Shown here: positions 59,801 to 64,000 of the stretch, piece after piece | How the letters are laid out: the number at the start of each line of letters is the position of its first letter | How positions within the stretch are numbered: position 1 is the stretch's first letter | NCBI RefSeq assembly: GCF_014287795.1 | Contig: NZ_JACOON010000005.1 | Span: 248,001-312,000, forward strand | Length of the DNA: 64,000 bases | Direction: 5' to 3' | Source: Christensenella tenuis | GTDB taxonomy: Bacteria; Bacillota; Clostridia; Christensenellales; Christensenellaceae | Notes under the pieces: model-generated | Told to the model about the DNA's origin: nothing | Seen by the model: only the letters and a program-made list of their open reading frames with translations | The model's database searches: none | Program-made: the position numbers and the translations under genes

Positions 59801-60188
59801 GACGCAGCGGGAATATGAAGCGGTCATGAGCCATGAGGAATGGATTCGCGGCTTCCTTGAAACACCGCTTTGCGCGCGGATCAAACAGGCAAAGCGCGTA
59901 TTGCGGGAACAACCGTTTAACCTTGAGGTGGAGGCGGGCAGCATTGGATATGCAGGAGTTGAGAAAATGCTGGTGCAAGGTATTCTGGATCTCGCTTTTC
60001 TGGAGGATGCATGGGTGCTGGTAGATTACAAGACTGACCGCGTGACGGAAAAGACGGTCTGTGAAACAGCACAGGGGTATTCGGTGCAGCTCGAGCTGTA
60101 CGCGCGCGCCCTGCACGAAATCACCGGGATTCCTGTGAAAGAAAAATACCTGTATTTCCTGCGGTTGCAAAAGTACATGCAATTATAA
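56856..60188 (+). CDS. addA: ATP-dependent helicase/nuclease subunit A
   Basis: A 1110-residue UvrD/PcrA-family helicase with a C-terminal RecB-type nuclease. It has Walker A SAAAGSGKTSVLA, the Q motif NLTEKQARAVE, VDEYQDTNPVQ (motif II), GDIKQSIYKFRLADP (motif III), VHGAKGLEYPIVYV (motif V), AMTRAREKL (motif VI) and the nuclease LVDYKTDR. It is somewhat shorter than Bacillus AddA (about 1230). With AddB it processes broken DNA ends for RecA. Confidence 0.95.
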   Translation: MNLTEKQARAVETQTKNVLVSAAAGSGKTSVLAKRVLRIIEQGGDVRSMLVMTFTNAAAAEMRQRIARELREEAGRSGNRRLYDQAEFVAAADISTFHSFCGKVVRKNYALLGLSPGVRIMDEGEMSRIKSTTARDLFDDLYEREDESFLRLLKRYTRRGDDRALAEYLFRIYDYLMSKPDPFGWAEWSEGKNNPDYIAWLKKQHDESIAECLVRAAGWIGAAAEISRGMEIKQFAQDMECIALLEEMRVCACENGARELFTRYGTAKIPNVTKGLHESRKARIQKMYGEARKKLKEALLMAAEPFEQRAKEELAHTQQDVCAMIRLVRMFHENYAEGKADANVLDYADMEHFALRALKDDGVRARCAGAYQYVFVDEYQDTNPVQEEIIRAVSGGGSLFMVGDIKQSIYKFRLADPFIFREKAREFRMEAEGGELILMNDNFRSKTGVINAVNGIMERVMSERLGEVCYDDGERLCGSAEGGGTHILLCGEKEEGIQRGKHAIQAEMIAAEIERELSATVTDKQTGRPRPATCGDIAVLFRSRGELIYLLKSELDKRGIPCAVDVEQARDLKEIELFVNVLRLVENPQQDVPLLAVMRSYIGGMDEQEFAQIRVADDVGEGPFYKSAERYAEKDDRLARKLRALYAKLAFLRTCAVSLSLTEFLARTAQELDFETYLACTPGGEMKQAVFSQFLAMAGEIAAQENSLYLLLRALHDIKKKEGAYLKAAVRTGSSDCIHMTTVHGAKGLEYPIVYVVNLERTLTVQDFKNRMLIHADFGLVTQYIDDESLVRRTTAELELAKRQIRREYLSEELRVLYVAMTRAREKLVLAGSVGDMDRARERWQLLHDMGNYEDAKSMLDWIMAANTDDMIPVRIYGGEREEKERSLPDTGGEIKRLSSLEARAGLLSAGPYDAVPAKVSVSAVKQAKSIRHFLTPVLPDEEEEITGARLGTLVHSMMERAVFSEGTIEEAAQDMLARKLLTQREYEAVMSHEEWIRGFLETPLCARIKQAKRVLREQPFNLEVEAGSIGYAGVEKMLVQGILDLAFLEDAWVLVDYKTDRVTEKTVCETAQGYSVQLELYARALHEITGIPVKEKYLYFLRLQKYMQL

Positions 60189-60262
60189 TAGAGTATGGGG
60201 TTATTATCGCGCGGACGCAGGCTGCGCTCTTATAAAACCAGTATGATACCGGAGGAAAACAA

Positions 60263-60403
60263 ATGCCAAGGTTTATCGCGGATTTTATAGCGGCACGGCC
60301 GGGCGCGGACCAGTTCGCCGGCATGCTACCCGGCATCCTGTTTCCTTTAGTCTCCATCGTTGGCTGGGCGATGAACAGCATTCTTTCCACCACGCTTTTT
60401 TAA
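60263..60403 (+). CDS. 46-residue hydrophobic small protein
   Basis: An ATG at 60263 follows a perfect GGAGG (60251-60255) by seven bases and opens a 46-codon frame ending in TAA two bases before the ATPase gene. The peptide starts MPRFIADFIAARPGADQF and continues with a hydrophobic stretch PGILFPLVSIVGWAM that could span or lie in the membrane. No homologue is recalled. The strong ribosome site and tight spacing to the next gene make it a likely real small membrane protein, possibly a partner of the ATPase. Confidence 0.6.
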   Translation: MPRFIADFIAARPGADQFAGMLPGILFPLVSIVGWAMNSILSTTLF

Positions 60404-60405
60404 TT

Positions 60406-61158
60406 ATGTATATCAGGCAAATCGCGCTGCGCGCGGACAAAAAAAAGGAACTAAAGCAGTCTTACTTAGCATCCATTCCGGCTCTGCAAAAGCTGGATGC
60501 GCTTTCCCTTTCAAAGCCGGTCACTTTCTTTGTGGGAGAAAATGGTTCGGGAAAATCGACGTTCCTTGAAGGGATTGCTGTGGCAAGCGGCTTTAATGCG
60601 GAGGGCGGCTCGAAAAATTTTACCTTTTCATCACGCGATACACATTCGAAGCTGCACGAATACCTGCGCATTGCCCGAGGGATTCCATTTGCCAAAGACG
60701 GTTTTTTTCTGCGTGCGGAGAGCTTCTATAATGTCGCTTCTAATGTGGACGAGATGGAAGAAGAAGGCGCCGGTTTCAGTTCGTCATCCCTTTATGATTC
60801 CTACGGCGGCGTATCCCTCCACGCCCAGTCGCACGGGGAAAGCTTTATTGCGCTCGTGCAGAACCGGTTCTGGGGAAACGGCCTCTATATCCTTGACGAG
60901 CCGGAGGCAGCGCTTTCACCCGCGCGCCAATTGGCGCTTTTGGCACTGATCCATGGGCTTGTACGGAAAAATTCTCAATTTATTATTGCGACGCACTCGC
61001 CGATCCTGATGGCCTATCCCGATGCGGATATTTTTGTATTGGATGAAACGGGCATTCAAAAAACGCCCTATGAACGCACAGAGCATTATTTTATTACCAA
61101 GCGTTTTTTAGACCAGCCGCAGCGCATGCTGGAAGAACTGCTGGACGATAAAGAATAA
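60406..61158 (+). CDS. AAA/ABC-type ATPase
   Basis: A 250-residue soluble ATPase with Walker A FVGENGSGKSTFLEG, a signature-like SHGES, Walker B LYILDEPEAALSP and a switch His in IIATHSPILM. It belongs to the AAA_21/SMC-like ATP-binding group whose members include toxin, defence and DNA-repair proteins. It is not linked to a permease. It may work with the 46-residue hydrophobic peptide encoded just before it. A shared bidirectional terminator follows. Confidence 0.85.
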   Translation: MYIRQIALRADKKKELKQSYLASIPALQKLDALSLSKPVTFFVGENGSGKSTFLEGIAVASGFNAEGGSKNFTFSSRDTHSKLHEYLRIARGIPFAKDGFFLRAESFYNVASNVDEMEEEGAGFSSSSLYDSYGGVSLHAQSHGESFIALVQNRFWGNGLYILDEPEAALSPARQLALLALIHGLVRKNSQFIIATHSPILMAYPDADIFVLDETGIQKTPYERTEHYFITKRFLDQPQRMLEELLDDKE

Positions 61159-61160
61159 AA

Positions 61161-61184
61161 AAGAAGGGCTGTCCCCTTCTTTTA
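61161..61184. terminator. Bidirectional terminator between the ATPase and GrpB-like genes
   Basis: AAGAAGGG (61161-61168) pairs CCCTTCTT (61174-61181), with A-rich sequence on one side and T-rich on the other. Confidence 0.85.
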
Positions 61185-61187
61185 TTA

Positions 61188-61760
61188 TCAGTACCTCCCA
61201 GGGAACTCCCGCCGGGCCGCTTTAGTATGGGATTGGATGAACTCCGTTTTGGCATGCGTATACGCGTCGCGGTTATACGTGTATTTTTGTGCAAGTTGCT
61301 TTTTCAGCACACCATACTGTGCTGCAATATCACCGTGCGCACGCAGGTAATCCCGGAAATACAGCTCGTCCCAGTCTCCGGGATAACGAACGTGCAGGTG
61401 GTATACCGGTGGAACAAAACCTTCCCCGGTATAACCCTTCATGAACATCATGTGCGGTGCAGGCTTTTTGCGCTGTGGTGAATAAATATAATCATTTTTT
61501 TCAAGGGATGCTCTCAACCGGGCCAAGTTACAGCCGGGAGTGATTTCGAGCAGCAAGTCTACCGTCGGTTTGGCAGAAAGCCCTTTTACGGAAGTGCTTC
61601 CAATATGGCTCAGACGGACGATATCTTCAGGGAAAAGCCCTGTGAGCAGACGGGATTCCTCCTGATACCATTTTTCCCACACAGGATCATGCTCCCGTAT
61701 GATAATGGGAAATAATTGCCATAATTCGTCAAGCGGGAGCGTGGAAAGGTCTTTGCTCAT
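61188..61760 (-). CDS. GrpB-family (UPF0157) nucleotidyltransferase-fold protein
   Basis: A 190-residue protein with HIGSTSVKGLSAKPTVDLLLE, the family's nucleotidyltransferase-like core, and YHLHVRYPGDWDELYFRDYLRAH at the end. The family's reaction is not established. The start at 61760 follows AGGGG and lies just after the lipoate ligase stop (one base between), so it is the second gene of that operon. Confidence 0.9.
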   Translation of the reverse strand: MSKDLSTLPLDELWQLFPIIIREHDPVWEKWYQEESRLLTGLFPEDIVRLSHIGSTSVKGLSAKPTVDLLLEITPGCNLARLRASLEKNDYIYSPQRKKPAPHMMFMKGYTGEGFVPPVYHLHVRYPGDWDELYFRDYLRAHGDIAAQYGVLKKQLAQKYTYNRDAYTHAKTEFIQSHTKAARREFPGRY

Positions 61761-61761
61761 G

Positions 61762-62754
61762 TTAATACCCCTGCTGTTCGATATACCCCGCAAGATCATG
61801 AATGATTTTTTCCTGGTCTTCCGTTTTTGGAAGTGCGCGCAGCCGCTCTGCCAGATCTGTGCTGCGGAAGGGGCAGCCAGGAAGAGCCGGTGCGATTTCC
61901 GCAATAAAGTCCGCGTCCATTGCGTCGGAATAAAGTTTTGCATCCGTCACCTTTCCGTCCTTGGTGGACAGGAGCAGTTCTACGCCGCCCCACGGAAAAC
62001 GTGTTTTGATGGTAATATTGAATTTCGGAGATTCTCCAAAAATCCATTCCCAGCTTGCGTTGCGCTTTTCAATGGCGGAAATTTCATCCCGCGCCGCCTG
62101 TGTGAACGGGTAATCCTGCGGCTGGCCATATTCTTCGGTAAATGATTTTTTCAGGGCCTCCGTCATTTTGGAAGGTGTGATTTCCGGATTTAGTTCCGCG
62201 AGGTTTACAACCCGGGACCGTACGGAAGCGATTCCCTTGGACTCAATTTTATCTTTGGGAACGGCAAGGTATTCGGATAATTTTCCCATATCGGAATTGA
62301 TTAAAATCGTTCCGTGGTGGAATGCGCCGTTTTTACGGACACAGAATGCATTGCCTGAAAATTTCCGCCCTTCTGCCAGAATATCATTCCGTCCGGAAAA
62401 TTCAGCGTTCACGCCGAACATTTTTGCCGCATCGAGCATTACTTTTAATTGGCGGTGCAGGTCGTACCGCTTTTTATCCGCAATAAAAGAAAAATTGAGG
62501 TTCCCCATATCGTGAAAGACAGCGCCGCCGCCTGAGATCCGCCGCGCAAGCCTGCCGCCGTCGCGCTTGAGTTTTTCATACCGGCACTCTCCCCAGGCAT
62601 TCTGGTTTTTGCCAATGATTACGGAGTCTGAATGGGTATAGAGGTAGAGGACAACGTCCCCGGGGGTTATATGGGCGAGGATATATTCCTCCACCGCAAG
62701 CGTGTGATGCGGGTTATTGCTGTCTGACACGTAAAAATAATGCTGCTGTGACAT
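61762..62754 (-). CDS. lplA: Lipoate--protein ligase A
   Basis: A 330-residue enzyme that activates lipoate with ATP and attaches it to E2 or GcvH lysines. Seen are the RRISGGGAVFHDMGNLNFSF binding loop, KFSGNAFCVRKNGAFHHGTIL with the lysine-rich active region, and an accessory C-terminal domain. The start at 62754 follows GAGGAGGCGC. It implies use of scavenged lipoate, for example by a glycine cleavage or pyruvate/acetoin dehydrogenase system elsewhere in the genome. Confidence 0.95.
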   Translation of the reverse strand: MSQQHYFYVSDSNNPHHTLAVEEYILAHITPGDVVLYLYTHSDSVIIGKNQNAWGECRYEKLKRDGGRLARRISGGGAVFHDMGNLNFSFIADKKRYDLHRQLKVMLDAAKMFGVNAEFSGRNDILAEGRKFSGNAFCVRKNGAFHHGTILINSDMGKLSEYLAVPKDKIESKGIASVRSRVVNLAELNPEITPSKMTEALKKSFTEEYGQPQDYPFTQAARDEISAIEKRNASWEWIFGESPKFNITIKTRFPWGGVELLLSTKDGKVTDAKLYSDAMDADFIAEIAPALPGCPFRSTDLAERLRALPKTEDQEKIIHDLAGYIEQQGY

Positions 62755-62779
62755 ATGCGCCTCCTCTGACGTTTCCTAT

Positions 62780-62808
62780 ATTATAGAAAAAAAGCAGAGG
62801 AGGCGCAA
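62780..62808 (-). promoter_or_regulatory. Promoter of lplA-grpB
   Basis: On the minus strand TTGCGC (62808-62803), 17-base spacer, TATAAT (62785-62780). A 12-base perfect inverted repeat GCGCCTCCTCTG (62757-62768) / CAGAGGAGGCGC (62795-62806) spans it, one arm being the ribosome site and the other the -35. Confidence 0.65.
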
Positions 62809-62870
62809 GTTTCCCGTTGCGCGCGCCGCATCTTTATACTATGATAGAAGTTAAAGGAAAGGAGCCAAAC

Positions 62871-63575
62871 GTGAAATATTATCAGGCGGAAACACATTGC
62901 CATACCAGCGAAGTCAGTCCCTGTTCGCGTATTCCGGCGCAGTATTTGGCACAGGGGTATGCGGAAGCGGGCTACCATTATATGATCGTCACCGACCATT
63001 ATCATCCGGTTGTCTTGGAAAATCCAGCCTTGCACGGAAAATCATGGGCGGAACGCATTGATTTTTTCTGGAGCGGCTACGAAGCGGCGGACCGTGCCGC
63101 GCAAGGAACGGACCTGCTCGTGCTGCCGGCAATGGAGGTTGCGCTTAATATCCGGGAAGAGAGCGGCCTTGGCGACGATTTTCTGGTTTATGGATTCAGC
63201 AAGGAGTTCCTCAAGGACGAACCTTACCTGTACCGGCTCGATTATCAGTCCTTTTATAAGAAGATGAAAGAGAACGGATTCCTTGTTTTCCAGGCGCACC
63301 CATACCGCTATGGCCTCCATCCGATCGAACCGGTTTGTTATGATGGAATTGAGATGGTCAATACGCATCCGCGCCACTTTTCACGCAATGCGCTTGCAAT
63401 TGATTTCGCAGCTAAGCATAACCTTTGGGTGATTGGCGGCAGCGACGCGCACGGCGAAGAGGACATTGGGCGTGGCGGCGTAATGTTGCCGGACGGGATC
63501 GCGAATACACAGGATTTTGTACAATATTATAGGGAAAACGGTTCGCCGGAATTGATTGTTACATTTGGGGCATAA
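62871..63575 (+). CDS. PHP-domain metal-dependent phosphoesterase
   Basis: A 234-residue protein with the PHP metal motifs ETHCHTSE, VTDHYHP, QAHPYRYG and GGSDAHGEE in the right order. Members hydrolyse phosphate esters or nucleotides, including 3'-5' phosphoadenosines and aminonucleotides; the substrate here is open. GTG 62871 follows AAAGGAG. It is divergent from lplA. Confidence 0.87.
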   Translation: MKYYQAETHCHTSEVSPCSRIPAQYLAQGYAEAGYHYMIVTDHYHPVVLENPALHGKSWAERIDFFWSGYEAADRAAQGTDLLVLPAMEVALNIREESGLGDDFLVYGFSKEFLKDEPYLYRLDYQSFYKKMKENGFLVFQAHPYRYGLHPIEPVCYDGIEMVNTHPRHFSRNALAIDFAAKHNLWVIGGSDAHGEEDIGRGGVMLPDGIANTQDFVQYYRENGSPELIVTFGA

Positions 63576-63624
63576 AAAGCAGTTTATCCGGTAGGCAGCG
63601 TGTTTATCTATGAAACGAACAACA

Positions 63625-63652
63625 TTGTAGACGATGTATTATCATCTATTAT
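63625..63652 (+). promoter_or_regulatory. Promoter before the DUF1858 gene
   Basis: TTGTAG (63625-63630), 16-base spacer, TATTAT (63647-63652), about 34 bases before the start codon. Confidence 0.5.
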
Positions 63653-63685
63653 GGATAAATGATTGAGGGAAAAGAGGTAAAAGCA

Positions 63686-63892
63686 ATGGCACAGAAAGTT
63701 ACGAAGGACATGAATATTATGGATATCCTGCAAATCGACGAAGGACTTGCGCCGATTTTCATGGATGCGGGCATGGGCTGCCTCGGCTGCGCGGCGGCGC
63801 ATTTCGAAAATCTCGAGCAGGCGTGCGCGGTGCATGGTATTGATGCAGACGCACTTGAAACAAAGCTTAATGCGTATCTGGAAGCAAAATAA
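63686..63892 (+). CDS. DUF1858 domain protein
   Basis: A 68-residue protein made of one DUF1858 domain: VTKDMNIMDILQIDEGLAPIFMDAGMGCLGC and AHFENLEQACAVHGID. The Cys-x-x-Cys in GCLGCAAA may bind metal or be redox-active. Such proteins go with hybrid-cluster and other anaerobic redox genes; the adjacent rubredoxin supports a redox setting. ATG 63686 follows AGAGGT; nine extra codons upstream are possible but weaker. Confidence 0.88.
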   Translation: MAQKVTKDMNIMDILQIDEGLAPIFMDAGMGCLGCAAAHFENLEQACAVHGIDADALETKLNAYLEAK

Positions 63893-63939
63893 GGGACGGC
63901 TTTGCCCACCTGATATAACAAATAAAAGGAGTTAGACGA

Positions 63940-64000
63940 ATGGAAAAGTATGTATGCACAGTTTGCGGTTATGTTTATGACCCGGAAGCCGGTGATCCGG
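63940..64000 (+). CDS. Rubredoxin, N-terminal part
   Basis: The first 20 codons of a rubredoxin run off the window end. CTVCGYVYDPEAGDP contains the first Cys-x-x-Cys-Gly iron knuckle and the conserved Tyr/Asp/Pro/Gly pattern. The ATG follows AAAAGGAG. Rubredoxins carry electrons in oxygen-defence systems of anaerobes. It may be co-transcribed with the DUF1858 gene 47 bases upstream. Confidence 0.93.
   Translation, partial: MEKYVCTVCGYVYDPEAGDP

Overview
The window looks like a chromosomal segment of an anaerobic, low-to-mid GC Gram-positive bacterium of class Clostridia; a Christensenellaceae-like gut organism is a reasonable guess but is not proven by the sequence. Supporting this are strong GGAGG ribosome-binding sites with many TTG/GTG starts, the gene order mreC-mreD-PBP2-minCDE-rodA, two radical-SAM-family genes followed by rng-rplU-rpmA, gdpP-rplI-dnaB, AddAB rather than RecBCD, a glycyl radical enzyme, a rubredoxin, and the non-mevalonate isoprenoid gene ispE. 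The left edge cuts a sugar ABC ATPase and the right edge cuts a rubredoxin. Positions 1-24900 are an accessory carbohydrate region. It holds a transporter/M24-hydrolase/SDR operon (1-3805), a LacI-type regulator (3861-4943), an IS200/IS605-type insertion sequence (about 4975-5668), a xylulokinase/SGNH-hydrolase/URO-D-family/degenerate-ABC-protein series (5926-10964), a YesM/YesN-type two-component system on the minus strand (10977-13672), a divergent URO-D/glycyl-radical-activase/glycyl-radical-enzyme operon (13988-18582), and a complete lipoprotein-ATPase-permease sugar transporter operon followed by a zinc polyol dehydrogenase and a third URO-D-family protein (18945-24900). The inferred picture is signal-controlled uptake of a sugar or polyol, its oxidation and phosphorylation, and an oxygen-sensitive radical step of unknown substrate. 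This is the most novel part of the window. Positions 25103-42543 are core: cell elongation and division-site selection (mreC, mreD, mrdA, minC, minD, minE, rodA), two radical-SAM-associated proteins, RNase G, ribosomal proteins L21 and L27, the c-di-AMP phosphodiesterase GdpP, L9 and the replicative helicase DnaB. mreB is not next to mreC, L21 carries a long lysine/alanine-rich repeat tail, and L27 lacks the N-terminal extension and adjacent protease gene usual in Bacillota. Two strongly structured intergenic elements flank rodA. Positions 42548-64000 mix housekeeping and small accessory genes: a PadR-controlled membrane operon with a long perfect-looking operator, a nitroreductase, two RluA-type pseudouridine synthases and an rRNA-type methyltransferase, ispE, a Dph6-like ATP pyrophosphatase, a DUF4180 protein, an SGNH hydrolase, a membrane-anchored solute-binding-like protein with a coiled-coil partner, the AddB-AddA recombination nuclease, a 46-residue hydrophobic small protein, an AAA/ABC-type ATPase, GrpB, lipoate ligase, a PHP phosphoesterase, a DUF1858 protein and rubredoxin. 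All functional calls are from reading motifs and gene order; no database search was possible.
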